The notes below the pieces were generated by a model that was not told the origin of the DNA, did not search any database, and saw only the letters and a program-made list of their open reading frames with translations. The translations under genes were made by a program, and so were the position numbers. DNA of 64,000 nt from Parasponia andersonii. Taxonomy: Eukaryota; Streptophyta; Magnoliopsida; Rosales; Cannabaceae. Below, one piece after another: positions 1-12,017 of this stretch. Location: positions 194,570-258,569 of the forward strand of contig JXTB01000038.1 of assembly GCA_002914805.1 (NCBI GenBank), in the 5' to 3' direction. Each line of letters starts with the position of its first letter. Positions within the stretch are counted from its first letter, which is position 1.

Positions 1-125
1 TGATGATCACAAAACTGTGGGAATTTTACTTTAAAATTATTTTTATAAATTTTTTAAAAATAACTTTTGATTTTCTATTTGTGAAATTCCATTTCTATCA
101 CTAACTTGGGGTTTGGATCGTAACA
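1..125 (+). repeat. 3' end of a chromovirus LTR (Element 2 family, plus orientation)
   Basis: These bases match the reverse complement of the outer ends of the LTRs at 25872 and 41957. They share the order GATCACAAA, CTGTGGGAATTT, a TTTGTGAAATTC block and a GGATCGTAACA end. The LTR ends in ACA at 125, as plant LTRs do, and a primer-site remnant follows at once. It is the left-hand relic of an older element interrupted by Element 1. The rest of this LTR lies outside the window. Confidence 0.8.
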
Positions 126-223
126 GAAAATTTTAGTATCAGAGTGAATGTTTATCTACCTAGGATATGATACCATTAGATTAGATTATGATTAGTTTTC
201 AAAATAAAATTGAAAATTCGGCA
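126..223 (+). mobile_element. primer-binding site and untranslated leader of the interrupted older element
   Basis: TAGTATCAGAGT at 134-145 resembles the initiator-tRNA-Met primer site TGGTATCAGAGC with three differences. The bases after it line up with the leader of Element 2 read on its own strand (reverse complement of about 41865-41936), sharing GATACCATTAGATTAGATT and a final CGGCA. Element 2 continues from CGGCA into TCGC. Here the sequence passes straight into the TG of Element 1's LTR, so CGGCA is the likely 5-bp target. The second copy of the duplication cannot be tested because the far end of Element 1 is missing. Confidence 0.75.
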
Positions 224-3200
224 TGTAACGACCCGATTTTTCGGACCATTAACTACTTATATTCTTAGCTTACTTATTTGAAAAGAGAAATTTAGATGCT
301 AAAAATTCATGAAATTTTTTTTATATTCATAACTAACCAACTGAAAATACTCACGGTTATAATCTTAACATACCTTTCCTCGGTAATCTTCGCTTAGAGT
401 AGGTCGGTCTTATTTTCTCTCAAATATCCTCACTTAGTGAAGGTTGGTACGTTACCTTTAAATTTTTTATCTTATTTAGTCTTCCCTTAACATGAGTGGA
501 TACGCTTCAACAATAAACCCAAACTTATATTCTATTATTTTAGTATTTCTTTTGTTAAAGTATGCTAAAGTACTTTTTTATATGATAATATTGTAATGTA
601 AGTATACATCATTTTCATAGCATAGTAAATGTATCTTTATAAGCATACATTATATATAAGCCATAAAATAATAAAATAAAGGCAAGTTAACACATGAAAT
701 AATTTCCAACATATTATACTTTAAACATGAAATATTTTCAAACCATCCATGTCATAGGTAAAATTGTACTTATCTCGTAATATGAATGTCCTAGTTCTAC
801 TTGTTAATTACGTATATCTAGGTCGAAGTTTTGCCCTGACGTATACATACTCTATTTTTAGAGTAATTTAAAGTGGACTTATACTTTTTTTTAAACTTCT
901 AATTATTTAGCAAGCTTAAAACAACTAAGACTCGATTTTGATCAAATATAAAACTTCACATTTGAGAAACAATGTCATGCTATATTCATTGACTAATTTA
1001 TACTTTCAACTTAGATAGATGAGATTTAATTCTCATTAACCTTTATCATGGTGATCTTTTTAATCTATCAATAATCTAGTTGTTGATTTAATTAATATCA
1101 TCCTAAATCAGTTAAGTTTCCTTAGTTATATTTCTTTTTATCAATTACTTTGAATTATTCTTGATTAATTACTTTATTCGTAATTAAGGGTCATAATATA
1201 ATAAGTGAGTCAAACATACAAATGACTACACAGATTTAAAATGTAAAATCATACTTGGACTAAATATTATTAGACATTGATTACATTTTTTAGGCTTATA
1301 ACTAAACTTAGGCTAAATATAATTAGAGACATTATTTATTTCCTATAATTGATTGCATGTCCTAAACTTCAGTAAATATTTTATTATCTCAATTAGAGAT
1401 CTAAAATAAAGTTTTCTATTTATTCTAGTACCAAATTTCTAACCCAAAATTTCAAGTTTTATAATTTATATTTTTACCCATAATTTTAAGATTTTTAACA
1501 TTTATGCCCTCTAATGATAAATATTGAGTTATAACTTATCTTTTGTTAAAGATTATTCTTTTATTTATTTTTACACTTTAATATAGTCTTAAAACTTCCT
1601 AAAATAACTTTCTCAGATATTCGACCCATATTTTGTCAAAATTACACTTTTAACCCAAATACTCAAAGTATTGACATTTTAGTCATTTCAACTTTTGAAC
1701 AAACATCTTTAATTTTTGGAAAGAATTTTTAATGGATAAAAATTTATTCTTAAGGATCTAAGTCTAAATCATTAAGCTTGGTTCATTTTCATGTATAATT
1801 TATTTTAGGGTCTTATATTTAAAACTCTTCTACTATTGTGGTTAGTCATTTTGATTTTACTATTATTATTATTATTTAGCATTTATTATTATGAAGTATT
1901 CATATTTAGAGGCTTAAGAAATCAATAAAATAAGTCTAAAAGTAATATATATTATATAACATCTAAAGTAGATCAAATATGTTATTACCCATTTATTCTT
2001 TTATAGAATCTATTTGAATACATAACAAACAAGGTGAGAGAATATTTACCTTCCAAGCTTGAATCTTCTTTCTTAGAGTGTTTAAGACCTTTTCCAAGTA
2101 TCAATATTTTATTAGAAATCAAAATACTAAAAATTAAACTTCTTATAATTTTAGAGGTAAAATCTTAATAAACTTAAATGTGTTTGAGTAACCTACCTTT
2201 CAAAATCTTTCCTTCTTCTTTCTTACGTCTCCACTACAAAACTAGGTGCTCTCTTCTCTTGATTATAATTCTTAATTTCTAGAGTCGATGGGTAAAATAT
2301 TATAGTTCTTGTGGTTTTTTTTTTTTTTTGAGAAAGGATAATTGGAAAAATGAAGATAGTTTTGGCTAAGTAATTGGAAGGTTAAGTATGAATTTCCAAT
2401 TGCCAAATGAAGGATCTATATATAGGTCATCCATAAAAGGTATCCAATAATAAATACTTTCACATTCCATCTAATAATTCAAGCACTATCATTACTAATT
2501 TGTCAATATATCTTCTCTTCCTACTCTATTACCTTATCTTTTACTTTATTTTTCACTCATCTACTACTTTTGTCTTTAATCTTTCTTCTTTTTCAATTAT
2601 TTGGAATCCAATACTACTAGGTCTCAAAGAAAGTCTCCACTATATCAATCTTTTTCATACCTTTTGAATTATTTTGAGGACAAAAGTTACTAATTAGTTT
2701 TGTCTATGTCTTCCACTTTGAGTTATGGCCACTAATTTCCAAAGGACATTTCCATTATCGTTATCCTTTTCCTATTTTTTAAATTATTTTAGAGACAAAA
2801 GCTATCAATTAATTTTGTCTATATTTTCCTTTATTAGAATTACCCACTAACTTTATCCCTTTTCTTTTCTATTCCACTAATTTATAGTTATTACCTCTCT
2901 AAGATAAAACTTTACTAGTCCTCATCTTTTTTTACAACTTATTCTCCACCCTTAGATTGATTTGTCTTCTTAATTCTCTATACACTTAAATCCAAGCCAT
3001 TCAAGTTATGGCATGGTACTATTTTGGTGCAATAATTAACTTTAGGTTATAAAATGTAATAATTTTTTTTATGTGACATAAACATGTCACATTCTTAATT
3101 AGGTTATATTGATATACATAATGTATTCTTTGTAGAATTAATTTATTATTAAGGAAAGTTAACTTAGAATTTTAAGTTAAAATAAGGAATAACTATGATT

Positions 3201-3347
3201 TTTTCACATCATAAAATTTAATATTAAAATAATACTATACATATAATTTCAAGGATTTGCGAACATAAACTTATTTAAATTCGATACTAAGTCTATTAAT
3301 AATAATTCTACTAAGGTTCTAGGTCTAGAGATTCCTAAGAGATTACA
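224..3347 (-). repeat. Element 1 3' LTR (3124 bp)
   Basis: It begins TGTAACGACCCGA at 224 and ends GAGATTACA at 3347, next to a purine tract on the minus strand. Bases 224-1574 match 9160-11328, except that about 785 bp found at 9302-10085 are missing here, between AACT microhomologies. No coding sequence is seen inside. Most of the LTR is AT-rich with short homopolymer runs. Confidence 0.85.
2416..2425 (-). promoter_or_regulatory. TATA-like box in the Element 1 LTR
   Basis: The palindrome CTATATATAG lies about 930 bp inside the U3 end of the LTR on the minus strand. The solo LTR at 12958-16466 has CTATTTATAG at the equivalent place (15453-15462). Position and sequence fit the pol II promoter of a plant LTR. 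The transcription start is not determined. Confidence 0.5.
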
Positions 3348-3357
3348 ATCTCCCGTA
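3348..3357 (-). promoter_or_regulatory. Element 1 polypurine tract
   Basis: On the minus strand CGGGAGAT directly precedes the TGTAATCTC start of the 3' LTR. A short purine tract at this junction is where plus-strand DNA synthesis is primed in LTR retrotransposons. Its place fixes the inner LTR border at 3347/3348. Confidence 0.6.
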
Positions 3358-3389
3358 ATTATAAAATTTTTGCTCTAAAAAATTAAAAT

Positions 3390-4770
3390 AATTCTGCGTA
3401 CTTTTCCTTCATCTATTCTTCTCGTTTCCAAGTAACCTATTCAATCTTGTGGTTTCGTCATAGTACCTTAACTAAAGGTATGGTCTTGTTTCTAAGAGTC
3501 TTTTCTTCATGAGCAAAAATCTTCACCAGTTTCTCCTTGTATATCAAGTCTTCGTGAACTTCAATAGGTTCGTGCTTCAAAACATGTGACAAGTCAGATA
3601 TATTTTTTCAGCATGGATACGTTGAACACATTATGTACTGATGCTAGTTCAAGCCTTTGCCAATTCATTCTGAAATTTCGAATAGTCTGATGTATCTTGG
3701 ACTCAATTTTCTCTCTTTTCAAATTGCATTACTTTCTTTATTGGTGCTATTTTGAGAAAAACTGCGTCTCCCACTTAGAATTTTAATGGAGTTCTCCGCT
3801 TGTTTACATAGCTTTTCTATCTACTTTAAACTGTTTCCATCATTTTCCTAATTTTTTGTACAGCTTCAGTGGTTTCCTTTATGAAATCAATGGTTTCTAA
3901 ATATTTCTTTTAAGGTTCAAACCAATGGATTGGGAAATTGTATCTTCTCCCATAAAGTACTTCATAAGATACTGCCTTGATAGAGGCCTAGTAGCTGTTT
4001 TTTTAAGAGAACTCTGTCAATGAAAGCTTCTTATTCCATGCTCCCTTAAAGTCTATGACGCATGCCCTAAGCATATCATCCAAAGTTTAGATAGTTCGTT
4101 TTGACTGCCCATTAGTTTAAGGATAGAAAGCCGTGCTAAAATTTAGCTTTGTACCTGAGACTTGTTGGACTTTTCTCCAAAAAGTGGAGGTGAATCGACT
4201 GTCGCGATCAAAAATGATCTTTCGTGGTATTCCATGTAGTCTGACTATTTCGGCCACATATAATTCAGCTGACTTTTCCAATGAGTAAGTGATTTTCATT
4301 GGTAGAAAGTTTGCTCATTTAGTTAGTGGATCTATAATCACCCATATTACATCGTATCCTTCTGGTGTTCTTAGTAATCCAACCACAAAGTCCATAGTAA
4401 TTTTCTTCCATTTCCACTCTGGAATTTTAATTGGTTGCAATTCTCCAGCATGCTACTTGTGTTCAGTTTTGACTTTTTGACATGTCAAACACCTTTGTAC
4501 GTACTTAGTAACATCGATTTTTATTCCATTCCACCAAAAGTGTTCCTTTAGATCCTTATACATTTTTGCCACAACAGGATGGATAGAATAAGGAGTCTCG
4601 TGTGCCTCAGAAAGGATCTGATTCCTTATTTTGGCATTATTAGGTATGCATAATCTACAATTTAGTTTGAGAATTCTGTCAGAAGAGAGACTGAATTCGG
4701 TATATTTTCCTTCTGCAACATCTTCCTTAATTCGTACTAAGACAGGGTTGAGCTCTTGGGTTTCTTTCAT
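3390..4770 (-). pseudogene. Element 1 integrase with chromodomain-like tail (broken)
   Basis: The zinc-binding N-terminus is clear: an H-x3-H-like start (HETPYSIHP) and the pair CLTC (4453-4770). In the core, the first two acidic residues are present (TMDFV near 4390 and FDRDSRF near 4200). The third is changed: the usual GQSERT reads GQSKRT near 4110, so the catalytic Glu is Lys. Stops follow. The tail keeps the chromodomain-type pattern LRNKTIPLVKVL near 3450. The protein would have joined cDNA to chromosomal DNA, and the tail would have bound chromatin. Stops and the lost Glu make it inactive. Confidence 0.8.
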
Positions 4771-4851
4771 GTCTTAAAAATTATTTGGTTTAAGAGTTAA
4801 TATAGATAATTTACCTATTATTAACTCTAAACTGATGCTATTTATATCTTC

Positions 4852-6130
4852 TTATAAGGGCTTAGGTAAGGCTTTTATTGACATTAGAGTTATAGTTGTT
4901 TTTCTACTTAGCGCATCTGCAACTCTGTTTACCTTACCCGGGTGGTATAAGATTTCACAATCATAATCCTTCACGAACTCAAGCCATCTACGTTGCTTCA
5001 TGTTCAACTCTTTCTGAGTGAATATGTACTTTAGGCTTTTATGGTCAGTGTAAATTCGATATTGAGCCCTGTATAAGTAGTGTCGCCAAAGTTTGAGTGC
5101 GAATACTACAGTAACAAGTTCTAGATTGTGCGTTAGGTAGGTCTTCTTGTGCCCCTTTAATTGTTGAGAACTATATGCCACGAACTTTCCATTTTGCATT
5201 GGTATTGCTCCTAGTCTTAGCTTCGATGCATCACTATAAATGTTGAACTGCCTTTCGTTTGATAGGATGGTAAGCATAGGTGCACTGGTAAGCCTATTCT
5301 TCAATTCTTGGAAGCTTTCTTTACACTTCTCTATCTATTTGTATTTCTTCCTTTTTTTTTTTGTAAGGGTCATGAGGGGTGCAGCAAGCTTTGAAAATTC
5401 TTCTACAAATCTTCAATAATATCCAGCTAATCCCAAAAAACTCCCCACTTCAGTCACAGTTTTGGGCGCTGGCCAATTGTTTACTACCTCTATCTTAGAA
5501 GGATCTACAGTAATTTCATCCTTCGCAACCACATGTCCTAAGAAATAAACTCGGTCTGGCCAGAATTCGTACTTAGAGAATTTGGCATAGAGGTGATGTT
5601 CCTTTAACATCTGCAATATGAGTCTGAGGTATTGTTCGTGTTCGTCTTGAGACTTTGGGTAAATCAAGATGTCATCGATAAAGACTATGACAAATTTGTT
5701 CAAGTATTCCTTGAACACCCTATTCATCAGGTCTATAAATGCCATAAGAGCATTAGTTAGCCCAAAAGGTATCAGTAAGAACTTATAATGTCCATATCTT
5801 GTTCGAAAGGTAGACTTCAAAATATCACTCTCTTTAATTCTCAGTTGATGATAGCCTAATCATAAATCTATCTTTCAGAAAACTACAGCTCATTTTAATT
5901 GATCAAACAAGTCATCTATCCTCGACAAATGATATTTATTCTTTATTGTTACCTTATTCAATTCTCTATAGTCAATGCATACTTTGAATGTTCCATCCTT
6001 CTTCTTCACAAATAGCACAGGTACACCACATGGTGAATGACTTGGTCAGATGAAAACCTTGTCTAATAATTCTTATAGTTGAGTTTATAGCTCTTTAAGC
6101 TCAGCAGGAGCCATTCTACAAGGTGCTTTG
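4852..6130 (-). pseudogene. Element 1 reverse transcriptase and RNase H (broken)
   Basis: RT motifs are visible: PFGLTNA, and the catalytic FIDDILIY (near 5690) that corresponds to YxDD. LGHVV and the connection FLGLAGYY follow (5413-5820). RNase H follows in the same frame at 4852-5304, with YSDAS, HNLELVTVVFALK, YTDHKSL and the closing HPGKVNRVADALSRK. The N-terminal part of RT (5821-6130) is recognisable on the minus strand but interrupted by stops. These domains would copy element RNA into DNA and remove the RNA strand. Confidence 0.82.
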
Positions 6131-6347
6131 GAAATAAGGGCTATACTGGGTAGTAATTCGATCTCAAACGAAATTTCTCACTGTAGCGGTAGCCCTGGCA
6201 GATCTTCGGGAAACATGTCAATGTACTCATTGATGATGATTACATCTTCTGGCCTCTTCTTTTCTTTTTTACTCTTATCTAGAATATTAGTTAGATATCC
6301 TAGACACTCGTTACTTAACATTCTCTTTACTTGCATTGCTGAGATCA

Positions 6348-6737
6348 TCACTCAAGGTTACTTCTTAGTATCTCCATTATAAGCGAATTTTCTTCTTTTA
6401 GAGGTTTGAACGTGATCCTTCGACTTCGACATTTAATGTTAGCAGTATACTTTCCCAAGAAGTTCATTCCAAGAATGACATCATAATCAATCACTCCTAG
6501 GATGACTAGGTCAGCATATAGTTTCCTAGCAGCTATAATTATTGGAACATGTCTTATCCAATAATTCGTTGTCAAAGTTTCTCCTGAACGTAGAGCTATA
6601 TTTAAAGTTCTAGTCATTCTATCACTATTCCGAGCTATTATTTTGGCAAACACATGTGACACAAAACAATGCGTTGCATTATAATCAAATAAGATATTTG
6701 CATTTTGAGTGGCAACAGATAGCTGACCTGTGACCAC
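6348..6737 (-). pseudogene. Element 1 aspartic protease (active site altered)
   Basis: The 129-codon open stretch has the layout of a Ty3/Gypsy protease: a strand ending LFDYNATHCFVS where active members have LFDTG/SATHSFIS, then a VILGMNFL motif near the end. The active-site D-T/S-G reads D-Y-N, so cleavage activity is not expected. It lies between the gag zinc knuckle and RT but in a different frame from RT, so a frameshift separates them. Confidence 0.72.
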
Positions 6738-6921
6738 ATTAAAGGTTACTACATCTATATCATCCCTTGTAAAGGCATAAACTTAAGAAGTGGTTTCTGG
6801 AAATCCTTCCAATCTACCTTGTCTGATCTGGGGTCCTTCAAATTTGATCTACATAATGTGAATTTGAGGTCCTTGCGGCTTAGACGTGGTTAGTAGATTA
6901 GCCTGATTTTGTTTACTTTAG

Positions 6922-7965
6922 TAGTTCTTAGCATAATGACCCTTCTTACCACAGAGGTAGCAGGTGTTTAAGCTAAAGCGATATTCCCCAGGGTATTTCT
7001 TCCTATACATAAGAAACTGTGAAAAATCTACCTTGGCCTTCTTTTGCTGTTAAGGCTCTCTTTTTTGGTTTCTTTGGCCACCAAAGTTATTCATTCTTTT
7101 TTTTTTCTACTATAATTATTATGGTTATTATTATTGTTATTCTGATTCTTATTATGGCAAGACTAGGTCCCAAATCCTCTTTGGTTGTTGTCTTGATTCG
7201 GTTTAGCTTGTCCGCATTGGATCTTCTTTGATTCGAAATATTTTTTTCGTTCTTCCTTGGCTTAAGCAAGACGATATTCTACTCTAAATGCCCTTCTTAT
7301 ACAATCTATAACTGTAGTTGGTGGGTTGTCACCATTATCAATGATAATTACTAATTTAGGGTGAACCATTTCTAGCATCCTCCTTACTCGTTCTTCTTCA
7401 GTAGGTACCAGATAGGGACACAGTCTTGCAAGCTGGTCGAACTTTCGTGTGGCCTCAGTGACTGTCATATTCCCTTATTTGATGTTAATGAATTCATTTT
7501 GTTGGGCCCGCATCGCCATACAATTACATTATTTCTGGTTGAATTCATGGATAAAGTTATTCCATGATATTTCTCTGAAATTTCTTCTCGTTTTTACTGT
7601 TTCCTACCAATATCGTGCATCTTTCTTCAGGACATAGGGCACACATAACACCTTTTCATGGTCATTGAGGTTTATAAAATCGAGGATGATTTGGATTGAC
7701 GACAACCATTCTTCAGCCACCAAAGGATTCGTTCATCCCTCAAACTCAGTAGGATGTATTTTTCTGAAGCATTTATAAAGTGATTCTTGGCATTCCACAC
7801 GTCGATCAGGTATTACAAGTTCTAGTTATAGTGCTAGTTCTTCATCGTCTACTTGAGGTTCGACATTCTCTTGGCGTTGTTGTCTTAGTTGCTCACAAAG
7901 ATTTCTCATCTCTTCTTCTTAAGCTTAGAGTCATTATTGTAAGTTAACTATAAGATTACTTGAGT
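6922..7965 (-). pseudogene. Element 1 gag (broken)
   Basis: The capsid part is recognisable around 7540-7760 (HPTEFEG, then VAEEWL, then a Lys-Asp-Ala-Arg-Tyr-Trp stretch in which the next Trp is a TAG stop). An open piece follows at 7262-7468 (TVTEATRKFDQLARLCPYL). Near 6922-6962 the zinc knuckle reads CYLCGKKGHYAKNY: spacing is right for CCHC but the last Cys is Tyr. An asparagine-rich run from AAT/AAC repeats lies near 7110-7140. Gag would form the particle. Several stops disrupt it. Confidence 0.72.
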
Positions 7966-8189
7966 CAGGTGTTTCAAGTGCATTTATTAGACTGACTCTT
8001 AGTTTTCCCTTCCCTCTTGCTATTTTTTGTTTTTAGTTGACTCCTATTAATTCAGGATATTATTAGTTATCTTAACTTCGATTATACAAAAAGGGATAAA
8101 GTAAGTAATAAGACATACATTATTTCATAAATATTATTTCATTAATTAAAGTACAAGATAAGAACATATAAACATTTCTAATCTACTCT

Positions 8190-9033
8190 ATACTTAATCT
8201 TTTATATTAGTATTTGAAGGTTCGCTAGGGTTTTCCTCTGGATCCTCTTCAGAATCCTCATCATTGTCATTGATGCGTCCTTGTCCGGTGGGCATGGTTC
8301 TCTCCTGATCTATTCGCGGTCGTACCCTTCTTTGCTTTCCTTCTAGGTCTCCTCGTTGGAAAAATGTTCTTGTGGTATTCCCATCATACTCTGTTCTATT
8401 TCCCTTTGATATTCCTCTTCCGCATGAAATGCCTCTGAACTAATGCGTTCAAGATTCATATCAATAAGTGGGTTCTGCATGCATCTTCGGACATAACTTA
8501 GGATTCCATTCTAATAAGTCATAAACATGATACTATTAGGCCATCTCGAAGGGAATAGGTGAACTATTTCCTCAGAAAAAAAGATGTTATATTCTTCCAT
8601 AAATTTGCCTGGCTAGATTCCTATCTGTTTCTCACAAAGTCAAAAGCTCATTCTTGTAATTTGGTCTCTGTTGTTAGGGATCTCTATTGGATTGTTATAG
8701 TGTTTTATTTGTGAAAAGCGTGCTATGATTAATCTGTAGAACATTTCCTAACTCATATTGTCTGCGATATGTCTTTATGTTTGCCATTATACTCGAGCAT
8801 TATTTTGTAGTTGCATGATTGCAAGAGTGGTCCATTCGTACTCTTGGACACAACATGCTCATAAAAGTTACTTCGTTTCATTCATAAAGCCAATTCCCCA
8901 ATGCTTCGGGTGTAAATTCTCTAAGGTAGTATGATGGTCGTCTTGCTCTAAAGGTAGCCACTACTGTGGCTCTAAAAAGTTGAGGTTGAGTAGTCTCTCG
9001 ATCTATCGGAATGTCGATTATTAGGGCGTCCAT
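8190..9033 (-). pseudogene. Element 1 open region between primer site and gag (unidentified)
   Basis: A Met codon at 9033 on the minus strand opens about 50 codons (containing RARRPSYYLREFTPEALGNW) before the first stop. The same frame can be followed with several stops to an acidic end (DNDEDSEEDPEENPSE) that stops near 8190, about 280 codons in all. Chromoviruses normally start gag soon after the primer site, so this looks like an additional upstream reading frame. I do not recognise the protein family. It could also be an N-terminal extension of gag or captured sequence. Confidence 0.4.
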
Positions 9034-9145
9034 TACTACTACACGATACGTTCTTAAGGTTAAATAATATACTAAGCAAAAATTCTACTTACTTAAGTTA
9101 TCTGAAATGTTACGTAAGGATGTCAGGTAGGATAGTAGGATACCA

Positions 9146-9157
9146 GCTCTGATACCA
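9146..9157 (-). promoter_or_regulatory. Element 1 primer-binding site (initiator tRNA-Met type)
   Basis: On the minus strand these 12 bases read TGGTATCAGAGC, the complement of the 3' end of plant initiator tRNA-Met. It sits two bases from the LTR border at 9160, as expected for the start of minus-strand DNA synthesis. It is a primer site, not a tRNA gene. Confidence 0.85.
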
Positions 9158-9159
9158 AC

Positions 9160-11328
9160 TGTGACGACCCGACTTTTTGGACTGTTAACTATTTACATTC
9201 TTAGCTTACTTATTTAAAAAAAGAAATATAGATGCTAAAATTCATGACAATTTTTTTAATACTTTTATTTCTTTTTAAGAGATTTATATTCATAACTAAC
9301 TATTTACTTAATCTGGTAATTTTAAAAACAAGTAAAACACTTCTCGATAGTTAAGTAACATTTATTTAAATTTTTTTATAAACTTTTTATTAGGGTGATT
9401 TAAATAATGCGCAACCATAAAGGGCTCATAGGTGAAAAAAGGGGTCACATACGAACCACTTAAATTCCAAGCTCTTCTTAGACAGTTTAGGTCTTTTTGA
9501 TAAAATCCCTTGTATTTTGCATTTATTTAAATCAAAATATTTTCTTTTTTAGATCTTTTGAATAGTATTCGTTTAAACTCTATTCAATTGAAATACTTTT
9601 TCAAGTTCAATTTAATAAAACCATGCATTGTGAAATAAAATGTAAAATTATAAGTATGTTTCCAAATAACATCAAGCTTATATAATTCAAATCATTTATC
9701 TCATAATAAAAACATATGTGAAAGTAATTTTAATAGCGGTATTCCATTATCCGTGCCTCGTATTCATCCCTGCCTCGATTCCATTTAAACCATCAATCAA
9801 ACCAGAGGTTTCTTTCCTTTGGTACCTATAGTATGGATACTCGTGAAATGTGAGCTTTCACTCAACAAGTACAATGTAATTCTCACAAAATATTTTACTT
9901 ATAAACAAATATTTTTTTATGAAAGTTCAGTTATACTATTTTATGAAATCATTACTTTATACTTTATTATAAGATATTGTATCATTATTTTATCTCATTC
10001 TTTATTACAAAGTCTTTTATCTTTCTTATGGGCTTGTTGTATCTACCGAGTATGCACTACCGAATGGGAAACTAGGGGAGCGACCTAACTGAAAACACCC
10101 ACGGTCATAATCTTAACATACTTTTCCTTGGTAATCCTCGCTTAGGGTAGGTTGGTCTTATTTTTCTTCAAATATCCTCACTTAGAGGAGGTTGGTACGA
10201 TACCTTTAAATTCTTTATCTTATTTAGTCTTCCACTTAACATGAGTGGATACGCTTCAACAACAAACCCAAACTTATATTCTATTATCATAGCATTTCCT
10301 TTGTTAAAGTATGCTAAAGTATTTTTTTATATGATAACATTGTAAGGTAAGCATACATCATTTTCATAGTATAGGAAATAAATCTTTATAAGCATACATT
10401 ATACATAGGCCATACAATAATGAAATAAAGACAAGTTAACACATGGAATAATTTCCAACATATTATACTGCAAACATGAAATATTCAAACCATCCATGTC
10501 ATAGGTAAAATTATACTTACCTCATAATATGATTGTCCTAGTTCTACTCGTTAATTACGTGCATTTAGATTGAAATTTTTCTTTGACGTATACATACTCT
10601 ATTTGTCAGAGTAATTTAAAGTGGACTTATACTTTTTTTTAAACTTCTAATTACTTAGTGGGCTTAAAACAACTAAGACTCAGTCTTGATCAAACATAAA
10701 ACTTCACTTTTGAGAAACAATGTTATGTTATATTCATTGACTAATTTATACTTTCAACTTAGATGGATGAGATTTAATTCTCCTTAACCTCTATCATGAT
10801 GATCTATTTAATCTATCAATAATTTGGTTGTTGATTTGATTAATATCATCCTAAATCAGTAAAGTTTCCTTAGTTATATTTCTTTTCATCAATTACTTTG
10901 AATTATTCTTGATTAATTACTTTATTTGTAATTAAGGGTCATAATATGATAAGTGAATCAAACACACTAATGGTTACATAGATTTAAAATCTAAAATCAT
11001 ACTTGGCCTAAATATTATTAGACATTGATTATGCTTTTTAGGCCTATAACTAAACTTAGACTAAATACAAATAGATACATATATCATTTATTTCCTATAA
11101 TTGATGTCATGTCTTAAACTTAAGTAAATATTTTATTTTCCCAATTAGAGATCTAAAATAAAGTTTTCTATTTATTCTAGTACCAAATTTTTAACTCAAA
11201 ATTTAATGTTTTATAATTTATATTTTTTCCCATAATCTTAAGATTTTTAACATTTATGCCCTTTAATGATAAATATTGAGTTATATCTTCTCTTTTTGTT
11301 AAATATTCGTCTTTTATTTATTTTTACA
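9160..11328 (-). repeat. Element 1 5' LTR, truncated
   Basis: It starts TGTGACGACCCGAC, matching the left LTR at 224. It aligns with 224-1574 plus about 785 bp that the left copy lacks (9302-10085). The match stops at TTTTTACA (11321-11328). The remaining part, equivalent to 1575-3347 and including U3 and the TATA box, is gone. An RT fragment of another family follows directly. No right-hand target-site copy remains. Confidence 0.83.
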
Positions 11329-11876
11329 AAATTTCATGAATAGAATTTTCAGACCTTATCTGGATCGGTTTGTAGTTGTCTTCATTGGTGACATCTCGGT
11401 ATATTAGAAGACTCAAGAAGAGCAGGCTAAATGCTTGAGGATTGTACTTCAAACATTGAGGGATCATTAAATTTATGTCAAGAGAACCAAATGTGACTTT
11501 TGGATGACAGAAGTGAAATGTTTGGAGTACTGATTTCTCACAAAGGTATTTCAGTCGATCTTGTTAAGATAGAATCTACTCTGTGGTAGGAAAGACCAAA
11601 GAATATAACTGAGATAAGAAGTTTCTTCGATTTAGGAGGCTATTACAATTATTTTATAGAGAATTTTTTGAGAATTGCCTTATCTTTGACAAAATTAAAA
11701 AGAAAAGATGTCAAGTTCACTTGGGATGACGATTGTGAAGAAGCTTTTATGGAATTAAAGAGAAAATTGACAGTTGTACTTATTTTTACTGTTCGTAATA
11801 GTAATGAATCTTATGTTGTATATATCGATACTTCTAGTTTTAGATTTGGATGTGTAAACTTTATTCTATTATAATC
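11329..11876 (+). pseudogene. reverse-transcriptase fragment of the interrupted Element 2-family copy
   Basis: Translated on the plus strand with shifts, it follows the Element 2 RT closely: [10 protein letters not shown], then the catalytic FIDDIL degraded to FIGDIS, then [21 protein letters not shown], and a last open piece at 11668-11874 (MRIALSLTKLKRKDVKFTWDD). It covers the palm to the start of RNase H only. Same family and strand as the LTR end at 1-125, so it is probably the other side of the same element after a deletion removed gag, the first part of RT and part of Element 1. Confidence 0.78.
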
Positions 11877-12008
11877 TACGAACTGTATGTTTATAACAAA
11901 TAAATATTTAATTTTCTATTTTATATAATCTATAATTCAATCTATGAATTGTATTCTTATAACAATTAAATATTTGATATTTAATATTCTATTTTATATA
12001 ATCTATAA
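11877..12008. repeat. AT-rich stretch with a short direct duplication
   Basis: The block TCTATTTTATATAATCTATA occurs twice, near 11917 and 11985, with related flanks (TATAACAA, AAATATTT). This looks like a local tandem duplication of about 70 bp. No coding sequence is seen. Confidence 0.45.
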
Positions 12009-12017
12009 TTCTTTCAA

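Larger units (their letters stand above)
224..11328 (-). mobile_element. Element 1: degenerate Ty3/Gypsy chromovirus (Tekay/Del-like)
   Basis: On the minus strand the order is LTR (9160-11328), primer site (9146-9157), an upstream open region, gag, protease, reverse transcriptase, RNase H, integrase, chromodomain-like tail, polypurine tract and LTR (224-3347). This order with an integrase-last pol and a C-terminal chromodomain marks a chromovirus. Long LTRs and the initiator-Met primer fit the Tekay/Del group. RT, RNase H and integrase fragments share one frame (5820 down to 4117), but stops and frameshifts occur throughout. The right-hand (5') LTR is truncated and runs into an unrelated RT fragment at 11329. 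It is not expected to move by itself. Confidence 0.88.

Noticed and set aside
9146..9157. tRNA gene at the initiator-Met match
   Set aside because: Only the 12-base primer complement is present, next to an LTR; there is no cloverleaf.
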